From Akkermansia sp. (GTDB taxonomy: Bacteria > Verrucomicrobiota > Verrucomicrobiia > Verrucomicrobiales > Akkermansiaceae), in contig JAFOZZ010000044.1 in assembly GCA_017390945.1 (NCBI GenBank), positions 1 through 52,284 on the forward strand: a stretch of DNA of 52,284 nucleotides, in the 5' to 3' direction. The notes beneath the pieces are model-generated. The model was not told the DNA's origin, made no database searches, and saw only the letters and a program-made list of their open reading frames with translations. The position numbers and the translations under genes are program-made. Below, piece after piece: positions 1 to 8,212 of the stretch. How positions within the stretch are numbered: position 1 is the first letter of the stretch; the number at the start of each line of letters is the position of its first letter.

Positions 1-532
1 GCCGCGTTAGCGGCGGAACCCCGGGTATTGGAATAAAAAATAAATAGAACCCCGAGCGCAGCGAGTGGGTGGCAGCCGAGGATGTAAGATGCCTTTTTCT
101 ATCAACAGGGTGAATACAAATATGCAAAAATAAATCACCCGATGGCTCCGGGCTAACGCCCATCGCCGTATTCTGCCGCCCTCCACGACATCGCATTCGC
201 GATGCCGTCCGGGCTCGAATTGTGTTTTTAGCTTACCCGGGGTTTCGCGGCTTCGCCGCTTTACCCCGGGCTACTATCTGTCGTCCCGTGCGGGACTCTT
301 AAATTCCGCGGCGCTATGCGCCGCCTAGATTAACAACTGTCCCGCGCCCGTCTTCGCCCTGCGGGCTACGCCGAGGCAAGCCAGCGGGGCAATTTCACTA
401 AGCGCCAGCTTAATTTCACTGCTCGCCTTGCGAGCAATTTCACTCATGCCGCCTGCGGCATGAATTTCACCTGCGGAGCGCAGCGAAGCCGAATGCTCTA
501 CTTTCAACATTAAACATCAAACATTCAACATC
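1..532. repeat. Repeat A: non-coding mosaic of short hairpins
   Basis: No gene is visible here. Read on the minus strand, 136-500 carries four GTGAAATT boxes (plus-strand AATTTCAC at 391, 412, 436 and 463, spaced 21, 24 and 27 bases). Each gap is filled by a short perfect or near-perfect inverted repeat such as GCTCGC-n4-GCGAGC. Further on come a GCGGCGC-type hairpin (306-324), a nested palindrome (236-272) and blocks that recur in repeat B at 14155-14565 in opposite orientation. A short AT-rich segment at 506-532 (reverse complement TGTTTGATGTTTAATGTTG) also recurs beside repeats B and C. Bases 1-26 start with another hairpin plus a CCCCGGGT block, perhaps the edge of a further copy. The run of SEI-containing codons on the minus strand is a by-product of the boxes, not a protein I believe. 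Confidence 0.8.
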
Positions 533-564
533 AAAAAAGCGTGGCTTTTGCAAGCCACGCTTTT
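533..564 (-). terminator. Intrinsic terminator of adk
   Basis: A 13 bp perfect stem (535-547 with 552-564) encloses a 4-base loop and is followed on the minus strand by six T. It lies 24 bases past the adk stop codon. Confidence 0.85.
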
Positions 565-587
565 GAAATATGTTGGGTCGCTGTTGT

Positions 588-1241
588 TTACTTCTCGCAG
601 TAGGTGCGCACGGCGGCGGCGATGCGAGCGGACACGTCCTCGGGCTCGCCTTCCTCCACCACGTCAATCTGCACCACCTTACCCTGAGCGCGGTAGTGCT
701 CCACAACGGGTACGGTCAGAGTCTCGTAGTCCTTACGACGCTTGGCGAAAGCCTCGGGGTTGTCGTCGGTACGCACAATCATGGCGCCACCGCACTTGGG
801 GCAAACCTCCTCGCCGTTACGGGTGGTCTCGCCGCAGGCGGGGCAGGCCTTGCGCTTGAGCATGCGAGCCTCGATGAGCTCGGCAGCTACGTTGAGGTAT
901 ACCACGATGTCAACGCCCAGACCCATGGCGCTCAGGTTGGCGTCCAGAGTCTCAGCCTGGGAAACGGTGCGGGGATAGCCATCGAGCAGGCAGCCGCAGT
1001 CCTTGTTCTCGCCCAGCCACTTGGCCACGATGCCGTTCACTACCTCATCGGGTACGAACATGGCGGCGTCCATGTACTTCTTGGCCTCCAGACCCAGCTC
1101 GGAGCCAGCGGCAATCTCAGCGCGAAGCAGGGCGCCGGTGCTGAGCGGCTTCAGACCATAGGTCTCGGAAAGGAAGTTCGACTGCGTACCCTTGCCGGAG
1201 GCGGGGGCACCTACAAGTACAAATCTCTTGAGCGTTTTCAT
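588..1241 (-). CDS. adk: Adenylate kinase
   Basis: Interconverts ATP + AMP and 2 ADP in the cytoplasm. The 217-residue protein has the expected length. It begins with the P-loop GAPASGKGT at residues 11-19, a slight variant of the usual GPPGAGKGT. It continues with the AMP-binding STGALLRAE segment (34-42) and the DGYPRT motif (87-92). The LID carries two CxxC pairs (Cys133/136 and Cys147/150), so it should be a zinc-binding LID; the spacing between the pairs is short. Start: the ATG gives a standard N terminus and a promoter sits 50 bases upstream. The gene stands alone, divergent from pyrH and closed by its own terminator. Confidence 0.96.
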   Translation of the reverse strand: MKTLKRFVLVGAPASGKGTQSNFLSETYGLKPLSTGALLRAEIAAGSELGLEAKKYMDAAMFVPDEVVNGIVAKWLGENKDCGCLLDGYPRTVSQAETLDANLSAMGLGVDIVVYLNVAAELIEARMLKRKACPACGETTRNGEEVCPKCGGAMIVRTDDNPEAFAKRRKDYETLTVPVVEHYRAQGKVVQIDVVEEGEPEDVSARIAAAVRTYCEK

Positions 1242-1293
1242 ATCTATTGTTAAAGTGTGTGCTACTGCCTGTTACCCGGCAGCCGCTGAGCGT

Positions 1294-1321
1294 ATTATGC
1301 CTGATTTTTACAGGAATGCAA
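1294..1321 (-). promoter_or_regulatory. Promoter of adk
   Basis: On the minus strand TTGCAT (1316-1321), 16 bases, CATAAT (1294-1299). The -35 box is preceded by GC, as at many other promoters in this window. Predicted leader about 45 bases. Confidence 0.5.
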
Positions 1322-1457
1322 GCATAAATTGCGCGAGCGCTTGTTTGAGGGCTTTTCGCGAGAAAAATGCTCATTTTTCATGAACTGGCACATTTTAGGC
1401 TCGCTTTTTGCGCGCGAACGTGTCAAAGTAGGTGGCGACGAAGTATTTTCTCATCTC

Positions 1458-2189
1458 ATGAGCGACTCCACCTCTCCCAAGTACAAGCGTATCCTGCTCA
1501 AATTGAGCGGTGAGGCTCTGCGTGCGCAGGGCAGCAAAGACAATATCTCCCCCGAAATCGTGGCTCGTATTGCCCGCGAAATCGCTGAGGCTCAACAGAA
1601 AGGTAACCTTCAGATTGCTATCGTGGTAGGCGGTGGCAACATCTGGCGCGGTGCCAAGGCCAGCGTGCGCGGCATGGATCGCCCCACGGCTGACTACGTA
1701 GGCATGCTCGCTACGGTGATGAACGCTCTTTCCATCTGCTCAGCCGTGCAGGAGGCCGGTGTGCCGGCTCACGTGATGAGCGCTATCGAGATGAAGAACG
1801 TGGCCGAGCCCTATGTGCGCAACACGGCTCGTGAGCTGCTGCGCGATGGCCAGGTGGTCGTGTTTGCCGCTGGTACAGGTAATCCCTTCTTCAGCACCGA
1901 CACCGCCGCCGCTCTGCGCGCATGCGAAATCAATGCCGAGGTGGTGATGAAGGCTACCTCCGTGGATGGCGTGTACTCTGCCGACCCCAAGGTAGACCCC
2001 ACCGCTACGCGTTTCGACCACATCTCCTACGAGGAGTGCATCAGCCGCGAGCTGAAGGTGATGGATCAGACCGCATTCACCCTGTGCAAGGACAACAAGA
2101 AGCCCATCATGGTGTTCGATATGCACCAGCCCGGCAACATTACCCGCGCTCTGCTGGGTGAGCAGATTGGCTCTGTTATCAGCGAATAA
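1458..2189 (+). CDS. pyrH: UMP kinase
   Basis: Phosphorylates UMP to UDP in pyrimidine nucleotide synthesis; bacterial UMP kinases are hexameric amino-acid-kinase-fold enzymes. From the ATG at 1458 the protein is 243 residues, the family length, and starts with the typical KYKRILLKLSGEAL. It shows the glycine-rich VVGGGNIWRG loop, the TADYVGMLATVMNAL helix and the GTGNPFFSTDTAA segment. The open frame reaches back to 1329, but those 43 residues match nothing in the family and I reject them. A weak promoter (GTGTCA at 1420, TATTTT at 1444) would put the transcript start only a few bases before this ATG. The neighbour frr is the usual partner; tsf, often upstream, is absent. Confidence 0.95.
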   Translation: MSDSTSPKYKRILLKLSGEALRAQGSKDNISPEIVARIAREIAEAQQKGNLQIAIVVGGGNIWRGAKASVRGMDRPTADYVGMLATVMNALSICSAVQEAGVPAHVMSAIEMKNVAEPYVRNTARELLRDGQVVVFAAGTGNPFFSTDTAAALRACEINAEVVMKATSVDGVYSADPKVDPTATRFDHISYEECISRELKVMDQTAFTLCKDNKKPIMVFDMHQPGNITRALLGEQIGSVISE

Positions 2190-2219
2190 TTTTTAACAAC
2201 CTCATACACATAAACTAAT

Positions 2220-2786
2220 ATGGACGAAGAAACACTCTTGCTCGAGACCGAGACCTCCATGGAGGAAGCCCTCGAGAACATGCTGACCAAGTTCGCCGGT
2301 GTTCGTACCGGTAAGGCTTCCCCCTCTCTGGTGGACAATATGGACATTTTCGTGGCCTCCTACGGCACGAGCATGAAGCTGAAGAGCCTGGCCGTGGTAT
2401 CCACCCCCGATGCCCGCTCTATCCTCATCCAGCCGTTCGACCCCAGCACTCTGAACGACATTAAGAAGGCTATTGCTGAGAGCAGCCTGAACATCACCCC
2501 CATCATCGATGCCCGTTCTGTGCGTCTGCCCATCCCCGAGCTGACCGGTGAGCGTCGTAAGGAGCTCTGCAAGCACGTGAAGGCTCTCTCCGAGGAGACT
2601 CGCGTACGCATCCGTGGCGTTCGTAAGACCGGTATGGACGGCGTGAAGAAGCTGAAGGCTGACAACATCCTGACCGAGGACGGCGTACGTCTGGCCGAGG
2701 ACAAGGTGCAGAAGCTCACCGACAAGTACGTCAAGAAGGTTGACGAGCTTGTGGCTGAGAAGGAAAAGGAAATCATGACTGTCTGA
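2220..2786 (+). CDS. frr: Ribosome recycling factor
   Basis: Splits post-termination ribosomes together with EF-G. The 188-residue length matches the family. Recognisable segments are VRTGKASPSLVDNM near residue 27, the PFDPSTLNDIKKAI stretch, and the C-terminal helix with RVRIRGVRKTGMDGVKKLK. It follows pyrH by 30 bases and precedes the bactofilin gene by 29 bases, so the three are probably one transcript closed by the hairpin at 3166-3199. Confidence 0.96.
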   Translation: MDEETLLLETETSMEEALENMLTKFAGVRTGKASPSLVDNMDIFVASYGTSMKLKSLAVVSTPDARSILIQPFDPSTLNDIKKAIAESSLNITPIIDARSVRLPIPELTGERRKELCKHVKALSEETRVRIRGVRKTGMDGVKKLKADNILTEDGVRLAEDKVQKLTDKYVKKVDELVAEKEKEIMTV

Positions 2787-2815
2787 TTTAACCCCAAACC
2801 CCACTTCATCATTAC

Positions 2816-3136
2816 ATGAGCACGAATTCTACTAACGTATTGGCCCAGGGTATCGAGATTATCGGTTCCATCACTTTCAACAACCCGATGCACATCGACG
2901 GCAAGGTTGAGGGTGAGATTTTCTCCGAAGGTGGTACTGTAACCATCGGCGAGCTTGCCGACATCAAGGGCGACATCAAGGCCGGTGAGGTAAACATCTA
3001 CGGCCACGTGGATGGTAACGTGAGCAGCAGCCGCTGCCACCTCAATGAGCGCGCCGTGGTGAATGGCGACATTACCACCGCTGTGCTTTCCATGGTCGAG
3101 GGCGCCCGCCTTTCCGGCCGTGCACAGATTGGTTAA
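2816..3136 (+). CDS. Bactofilin-family cytoskeletal protein
   Basis: Bactofilins are short proteins that fold as a right-handed beta-helix and polymerise into filaments without nucleotide; they scaffold cell-wall or appendage machinery. At 106 residues this one is almost only the core domain. It has the repeated I/V-x-G-x-I/V pattern (IDGKVEGEIFSEG, ADIKGDIKAGEVNIYGHVDGNV, ERAVVNGDITT, GARLSGRAQ). The N-terminal tail is only about 15 residues and has no membrane segment, so it is probably cytoplasmic and recruited by partners. It is last in the pyrH-frr operon, and I see no cell-wall hydrolase next to it. Confidence 0.85.
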   Translation: MSTNSTNVLAQGIEIIGSITFNNPMHIDGKVEGEIFSEGGTVTIGELADIKGDIKAGEVNIYGHVDGNVSSSRCHLNERAVVNGDITTAVLSMVEGARLSGRAQIG

Positions 3137-3165
3137 CCCCCATTCTTCTCCTTTCTATTCATGCC

Positions 3166-3199
3166 AAAAGGCACTCTGTTCGTTGACAGAGTGCCTTTT
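3166..3199 (+). terminator. Intrinsic terminator after the bactofilin gene
   Basis: A 14 bp perfect stem (3166-3179 with 3186-3199), 6-base loop, ending in TTTT. It separates pyrH-frr-bactofilin from the next gene. Confidence 0.8.
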
Positions 3200-3225
3200 G
3201 AGCTCGCAGTGAGACGCCTGTACAT

Positions 3226-3939
3226 ATGCAACGCTACCCTATCCACGCTTTTATCCTTTGCGGGGTGAGCCTTCTGCTGTTTTCATGCAGTAGCTCAGTT
3301 TCTTCTGTTCGCTCACCCCAAGCACAGCCACAGGAGGCAGCCGCTGGTGGCGATGAGAGCCGTGCTCTCACGGTCAGCGGGCATTTAATCTGTACCTATA
3401 CCCACTGCTTTTTTGCGCCGGATGCTGCGGGGAAGGCCGAGCTGAAGGCAGCGGCGCACCCTATGGCAGATGATGGGCGTTACTCCATGGTAGACTGGCC
3501 GGAGCCGGAGGCGTATTTTGCCTTCCGTAGCACATATTTACCACCTGTAAGGAGCTTTATGCGGGTGGAGGTCGCAGATACGACGTATGAAATCAGCTAC
3601 CCATGGGACGAGGTGTGCCCGGTGCGTGTGGTGGCTCATATTGGCGATGGTAAAGTGACCTATTCTGATTATGCTCCTGCGGATATCGCGTTTCTGAAAG
3701 AATTGGCTGAGGAATACAATCAGACCGTTACTGCCGGTATTTACAAAGGTATGGCTGGCACCCCAACAACTGAGGCGATGCGCGGCCAGGCGCTCCCCGC
3801 AGATTTCACATTCGGAGATTTTGAGTTTCAGGAAATCGGCCCATTGACTCAGCGGTATATTCAAGCCGGCCAACAGGCTCTTTCCAAGGCCGAGACAAAA
3901 GCAGAAAGCCTTAACAAGCAAAAGAATAACGACGAGTAA
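3226..3939 (+). CDS. Putative lipoprotein, function unknown
   Basis: 237 residues. The N terminus is a lipoprotein signal peptide: short basic start, hydrophobic stretch and the lipobox LLFSC with Cys21, followed by a Ser-rich linker. The mature part has no motif I recognise; it is mixed alpha/beta with several aromatic residues (SYPWDEVCPVRVVAHIGDG). A cysteine pair at about residues 50 and 55 (ICTYTHCFF) could form a disulfide. The C-terminal 30 residues are Lys/Glu/Gln-rich and probably helical. It starts 27 bases after the terminator and its promoter is not obvious. No function proposed. Confidence 0.75.
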   Translation: MQRYPIHAFILCGVSLLLFSCSSSVSSVRSPQAQPQEAAAGGDESRALTVSGHLICTYTHCFFAPDAAGKAELKAAAHPMADDGRYSMVDWPEPEAYFAFRSTYLPPVRSFMRVEVADTTYEISYPWDEVCPVRVVAHIGDGKVTYSDYAPADIAFLKELAEEYNQTVTAGIYKGMAGTPTTEAMRGQALPADFTFGDFEFQEIGPLTQRYIQAGQQALSKAETKAESLNKQKNNDE

Positions 3940-4028
3940 AGGACTCTAAATGCGCTAGTTAATGAAATTGCGCGTTTCGAGGCACTCAACTTGTCATTCG
4001 TAACTCGAAACTCGTAACTGACCATGCC
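3940..4028. other. Convergent intergenic gap with GAAATT and GTAACT motifs
   Basis: The gap holds GTTAATGAAATTGCGCG at about 3959 and a short repeated block, CGTAACTCGAAACTCGTAACT, at about 3999. The second block resembles 14655-14690, which likewise sits just beyond the 3' end of a minus-strand gene. No terminator hairpin is obvious. Confidence 0.4.
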
Positions 4029-4979
4029 TTACTTGCGTTGCCTCTGCCGGATTTTTTCGTATAGCGCGGCGGGGTTGTTGTAACGCATGTTGATATACAT
4101 GAGGAGAGTGTTTCTTTCCTTGTCGCTGGCAAGATATTCCAGCGAATGTAGCAGCAGCTCGCGGGCTTGCTCGATATCCTGCACAGATTGCGGAGCCTGT
4201 GTTAGCTTGAGGGCTAGCTCACGGAGAGCATTGCCTTTCATTTTGCGCAGGCGTGACAGATTAGCGGACTCTGCTAAGGACAAGGTTTTGTCGATGGCCT
4301 CCAGTTGCTCTTTCGGAGTAGTCAGATGGAGCAAAGAGCGCTGCAACTCTCGCATTTGATGCATGCTGCGATAGGTGGCGAGCATGCCGGTTGTGTCTTG
4401 AGCATCAACGGTAATGATGCGGGATAAGAGCTGGTAACGGCTTTCAGAATCGTTCGCTGGGAGTGACTCGTACAGCTCTTTGAGCGCTTGAATACGAGCT
4501 GCGCCCGTGGCGTTCAGCGCTTCTTGCAGGCGTGCTGCTTGTGCAAAGCATTTCTCCAGCTCCGCAATGGCGCGTTGCGGTGAGCTCTGCGCACCACTGT
4601 ATCCGCCCATCACGATGCGCTCGGGGCTCATTATCTTCAGGGTAGGGAAGCTCTTGACGTCGTAGGCTTCGCACAGCAATTCATTGCGCTTTTTAGCAGT
4701 AGCTCCACCCACTCGGGAATTGTCGTGCGGTACATCCACAATGACTGGCACACAATGTTTTTGTAGCCATGCTTCAAAATCGCCATGCTCCAGTACCATT
4801 TTTTTCTGGATATTGCAGGCGCGGCACCAATCTGAGCCGGTAAACTCCACGAGCAACAGCTTTTCCTCAGCCTCTGCTTTTACTGCTGCGGCTTCCAAAT
4901 CATGCATCCACTCCACCTGGGCAGCCATGGCTACACTCACCAGCGCATAACCGCACGCCATCACCAGCTTTCGTATCAT
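4029..4979 (-). CDS. Secreted thioredoxin-fold protein
   Basis: 316 residues with a Sec signal peptide (about residues 1-20, ending AMAAQ) and a thioredoxin-like domain at roughly 25-135: LLLVEFTGSDWCRACNIQ, then FPTLKIMSPERIV with the cis-Pro. The active-site pair is W-C-R-A-C, as in periplasmic DUF255/thioredoxin_7-type proteins, so a thiol-disulfide role in the periplasm is likely. The C-terminal 180 residues are helical, with no recognised motif. Start: an ATG two codons upstream (4985) is possible, but the -10 box TAGAAT abuts it, and the predicted transcript start falls on the ATG at 4979. The mRNA would therefore be leaderless. Confidence 0.8.
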   Translation of the reverse strand: MIRKLVMACGYALVSVAMAAQVEWMHDLEAAAVKAEAEEKLLLVEFTGSDWCRACNIQKKMVLEHGDFEAWLQKHCVPVIVDVPHDNSRVGGATAKKRNELLCEAYDVKSFPTLKIMSPERIVMGGYSGAQSSPQRAIAELEKCFAQAARLQEALNATGAARIQALKELYESLPANDSESRYQLLSRIITVDAQDTTGMLATYRSMHQMRELQRSLLHLTTPKEQLEAIDKTLSLAESANLSRLRKMKGNALRELALKLTQAPQSVQDIEQARELLLHSLEYLASDKERNTLLMYINMRYNNPAALYEKIRQRQRK

Positions 4980-4985
4980 GCTCAT

Positions 4986-5013
4986 ATTCTAGCGGATTCT
5001 TTTCAGAATGCAA
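4986..5013 (-). promoter_or_regulatory. Promoter of the thioredoxin-fold gene
   Basis: On the minus strand TTGCAT (5008-5013), 16 bases, TAGAAT (4986-4991), then exactly six bases to the ATG at 4979. The -35 box is preceded by GC. Confidence 0.6.
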
Positions 5014-5073
5014 GCCTATGATAACTGAAACGTGGTAATAATTTCGGGGATGGAAATCTGAAAAGTTACGGAA

Positions 5074-6360
5074 CTAGTACTTTTTCAGATGCTCCTGCAA
5101 TTCTTGCACGCTGATGGGGGGCAGTTTGCCGTCCTGGAGCAGCGGTTGCAGGGCGCGGATGAAGCGGTCGATGATTTCCTGTTTTGCGGCTGTCCATCGT
5201 GCTTCGTATTGCGTCTGAGTTTCTTCCGGCTGCTTCCTGCTGGGGGATGGGGAGTAATTGAGGGTAATTTGCGGCAGGACTCCCTCCGATACGCACATGT
5301 AGGAGGGCGTGTTATGAAAGGATATCAGCCGTATGAACAGATAATCATTCCCCAGTCTCTTGGTGGATGCTAAGGATTCTTTCTGCATACGTCGCCAGCG
5401 TATTTTGCCGTTGGTCAATGGGTGAAGCGCCTCGATGAGAGGGAGGGCATCTTCTTCCTCTATATCGCCGACAACAATGTTGTGCCACTCAACTGTTTTT
5501 TTGTGGAACGCGGAGCTGAGTGAAGGGTATAGCTCGCCATCACGCATGTTGCGTAGTTTTCCTTCCTGTACAAATGGTCTCAGCGCGGAGAGCAGGCCGT
5601 CAATAGCGTATTGGATTCGCTGGGGACCGCCGCTCGTAGTGATGTCCAGATGCAGGCTGCTGTCTCCGTGGTAATCCAGCCTTGCGCGTGTGGGGCCTTC
5701 GTGTTCATTGAGGTGTATGACGACTCCTGCATGCGGTCTCTTGAGTCTCGTGCTGCTCTGGCGCAGCTTGCCGCTCAGGTACGGACGCAGCGCGTTCGCT
5801 ACGCGGTTGCCGAGTTCTTTGTCGGGGGAGACAATGAGGACGTCCTGCCAATTCATCTCGCGGTAAACAATGGCATGTTGCAGCGGTTTTTCCCATTTTT
5901 CGGGAGTTGTCAGCTGGAGGGTACCGTTTTGCGTGAAGTGTTGCATCACGCGCACGAAGTCGGCCGTGCGGCGGCGGTGCTCCGCTGGCGACCAGTTTAT
6001 ACTCAATTCATGGTGTTTTTTGTTGTATTGAATGAATGGGCGAGGTGTATCGTAAACAGAAAGATAGATGCGCAGATTGGTGTGTTGAGCTGTGGCTGAA
6101 TCTGAGCCGTAGTCTTTTTCTTTCCAGAAGATTTTGCCGGGCGCAATCGGGCGCAGTTGCGAGATGAGATGCATGGCTGCCTCGCGGTCCTGTTCGTGCG
6201 ATTCGACGATGATGTCTGCTCCTGCGGTCGGTGCCGCTGTTTCCGCAGTCAGGGACGCGGTAAGCACGGGCAGAGCCGCATAGGGGTAAGCCTGAACCGG
6301 CGCGACAATGGCCGGTAACGCGGCGAACAGGAATGGGTATAGGGTAGTTGGGCTATTCAT
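5074..6360 (-). CDS. Secreted protein with three internal repeats, unknown function
   Basis: 428 residues with a signal peptide (about 1-24, ending PVQA). The mature part consists of three divergent repeats of 100-120 residues. They begin at about residues 49 (DIIVES), 173 (DVLIVSPD) and 294 (NIVVGDI). Each then has a helix ending in a short LRP-type turn (LRPIAPGKIFWK, LRPYLSGKLRQS, LHPLTNGKIRWR), a strand pair, and a closing helix with a -DGKL- type end (FTQNGTLQL, FVQEGKLRN, LLQDGKLPP). I do not recognise the domain. It starts 7 bases after the waaA stop and is probably co-transcribed with waaA, so an envelope role is plausible but is inference only. Confidence 0.75.
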   Translation of the reverse strand: MNSPTTLYPFLFAALPAIVAPVQAYPYAALPVLTASLTAETAAPTAGADIIVESHEQDREAAMHLISQLRPIAPGKIFWKEKDYGSDSATAQHTNLRIYLSVYDTPRPFIQYNKKHHELSINWSPAEHRRRTADFVRVMQHFTQNGTLQLTTPEKWEKPLQHAIVYREMNWQDVLIVSPDKELGNRVANALRPYLSGKLRQSSTRLKRPHAGVVIHLNEHEGPTRARLDYHGDSSLHLDITTSGGPQRIQYAIDGLLSALRPFVQEGKLRNMRDGELYPSLSSAFHKKTVEWHNIVVGDIEEEDALPLIEALHPLTNGKIRWRRMQKESLASTKRLGNDYLFIRLISFHNTPSYMCVSEGVLPQITLNYSPSPSRKQPEETQTQYEARWTAAKQEIIDRFIRALQPLLQDGKLPPISVQELQEHLKKY

Positions 6361-6367
6361 GAGTTTA

Positions 6368-7645
6368 CTATGTGTACTGAGTTTCTACCAGTTGCACACT
6401 GCGGGCGGTGGCTCCGGAGTGTACGTGCAGGGCATTATAGGCACGTTCGCAGCGGGCGGTGGCTTCGACCTTGTTGCTCAGCACTTGCTTGAGAGTATCG
6501 GCCAGTTGCTCCTTGTCGCACTGCCAGACGCTGTTTTCAGCTTTCAGCAGGTCAACGAGGTCCGCAAAGTTGGTCATGTCCGGGCCGAAGATGACCGGCT
6601 TGCGGGCGGCGATGGCCTCCACGGGGTTCTGGCCACCGCGAGCCAGGAAACTCTTGCCAATGATGGCGATGTCGGCCAGTGCCGTCCAGTCGCGCAGCTC
6701 GCCGGTGGTGTCGGCCACGTAGCAGAGGTTTTCGGGCAGGGGGCTGGGCAGGGTGCCGGCTGTACGCAGCACCGGGGTGAAGCCTGCGGCCGTGAGGTCC
6801 TTCACCACATCCGCACGGCGCTCGGCATGGCGCGGTACGATGAAGGGGAAGGCTCCGGCCTCGCGCACGGCTGCGGCTATGAGCGCTTCTTCCCCGGCGT
6901 GAGTGCTGGCTGCCAGTACAACGGGCTTGCCACCGGAGATGGTGGAGAGCAGTTCGCGGAACTCGGCACGGGGTTCGGTGGGAGTATCGCCCATCACGTC
7001 GAACTTGATGCTGCCTGTCACGGTGATGATGTCCTCGTTCACACCGATGCCACCGAAGCGTCCCTTATCGTTAGCATTCTGCGCACCAAGGGCGGTAAGG
7101 CGCGAGAAGAGCAGGCTGGTGATGCCGCGCACTTTGCGGTAACGGCCTTCGCTGCGGGGGCTCAGGCGGGCATTGAGCATCAGCATCGGTATCTTCATGC
7201 GGTGGCAGGCTTCCGCAAAGTTCGGCCACAGCTCAGCCTCAATGAGGACCACGGCCTTCGGTGCAAAGCGCTTCAGACAGCGACCGGACAGCCCCGGTAC
7301 ATCCAGCGGGGAGTAAAGAGCGCGCACACCGGGCAGGGCGGCATCGCGTACCACCTGGTGGCCGGTAGCGGTGCTGGTGGCCAGTACGACCGGCTCGCTA
7401 TGCGTCTTCACCCATTCGCGGATGAACTTGAGCGCGATGAACACCTCGCCCACGCTCACAGCGTGTACGTAGAGGCCGCCCTTTGGCTCCTCGGATGCGG
7501 GTTTCTTGTAAATACCGAAGCGCTCGCTCAGGCCTGTGCCAAAGCCACCGCGCTTCTTCATCTTAATGAGATAACCCGGTATGGAGAGGATAAGGAATAC
7601 CGGCAGCAACAAGTTGTATATCAGGAGGAAAATAAAGCGTTTCAT
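6368..7645 (-). CDS. waaA: 3-deoxy-D-manno-octulosonic acid transferase
   Basis: Adds Kdo from CMP-Kdo to the lipid A precursor at the inner membrane, so the organism makes a Kdo-containing LPS. 425 residues, the family size. The N-terminal hydrophobic anchor (about residues 3-27) is followed by HAVSVGEV, the catalytic-region VVLIEAELWPN, and the C-terminal GT-B motif ARGGQNPVEAIAARKPVIFGP. The start overlaps the rsmD stop in an ATGA, which indicates translational coupling. Confidence 0.95.
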   Translation of the reverse strand: MKRFIFLLIYNLLLPVFLILSIPGYLIKMKKRGGFGTGLSERFGIYKKPASEEPKGGLYVHAVSVGEVFIALKFIREWVKTHSEPVVLATSTATGHQVVRDAALPGVRALYSPLDVPGLSGRCLKRFAPKAVVLIEAELWPNFAEACHRMKIPMLMLNARLSPRSEGRYRKVRGITSLLFSRLTALGAQNANDKGRFGGIGVNEDIITVTGSIKFDVMGDTPTEPRAEFRELLSTISGGKPVVLAASTHAGEEALIAAAVREAGAFPFIVPRHAERRADVVKDLTAAGFTPVLRTAGTLPSPLPENLCYVADTTGELRDWTALADIAIIGKSFLARGGQNPVEAIAARKPVIFGPDMTNFADLVDLLKAENSVWQCDKEQLADTLKQVLSNKVEATARCERAYNALHVHSGATARSVQLVETQYT

Positions 7646-8205
7646 ACGTCTTTGCGGTAGAAAAGAATAGTGTTTTTGCCATAGGTGCGCTCATCGATGA
7701 GCTTCCAGCCCGGGAACTCGCGGGTGTGGATATCGCCCACGCCGTAGCCCAGCTGGGCTTCGGCGATAAAGTAGCCGTCGTCTTCCAGCAGCTCGTGCAG
7801 GCGGTCGGTCATCAGCTCGGCAATCATGTCGCGGTCGCCTATGGCTTTGGCATAGGGTGGGTCGGCAAAGATGATGTCGTATTTGCCCATGTCGCGCTTC
7901 ACGAATTGCAGGCAGTCGCTCTGCACGATGCTGCCGCCGATAAGCTTGCTCTTCTCCAGGTTGGTGCGAGCCATGGCGCAGCTCTGGCGGGCGGCATCTA
8001 CCATGCGGGCACTGGCGGCGCCGCGGCTGAGTGCCTCCAGCCCTACGGAGCCGGAGCCGCAGTAGAGGTCGAGAATGCGAGCGCCCTCAATGACGGGGCC
8101 GATGATGTTGAAGAGAGCCTCGCGCACACGATCCTGCGTGGGGCGGACTTCTCCCTGGGGAACTTTGATGTTGTAGCCTTTGGCTTTTCCTGCAATGATT
8201 CTCAT
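7642..8205 (-). CDS. rsmD: 16S rRNA (guanine966-N2)-methyltransferase
   Basis: Methylates G966 of 16S rRNA using S-adenosylmethionine. From the ATG at 8205 the protein is 187 residues and starts MRIIAGKAKGYNIKVP, the family's normal N terminus; the frame extends upstream to 8319 without similarity. Motifs: RPTQDRVREALFNI, the SAM-binding LDLYCGSGSVGLEALSRGA, and the catalytic DPPY in IIFADPPYAK. It overlaps waaA by 4 bases and begins 7 bases after the preceding stop. Confidence 0.94.
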   Translation of the reverse strand: MRIIAGKAKGYNIKVPQGEVRPTQDRVREALFNIIGPVIEGARILDLYCGSGSVGLEALSRGAASARMVDAARQSCAMARTNLEKSKLIGGSIVQSDCLQFVKRDMGKYDIIFADPPYAKAIGDRDMIAELMTDRLHELLEDDGYFIAEAQLGYGVGDIHTREFPGWKLIDERTYGKNTILFYRKDV

Positions 8206-8212
8206 ACTGAAA

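Noticed and set aside
391..470. Regularly spaced AATTTCAC boxes as a CRISPR array
   Set aside because: The repeated unit is only 8 bases, the spacers are themselves palindromes of 13-19 bases, and no cas gene is in the window.
325..510. Reading frame with repeated SEI residues across the hairpin array
   Set aside because: It is produced by the repeated GAAATT boxes (spacing 21, 24 and 27 in copy A). In copy B one box spacing is 23 bases, which breaks the frame, so there is no protein-level conservation.
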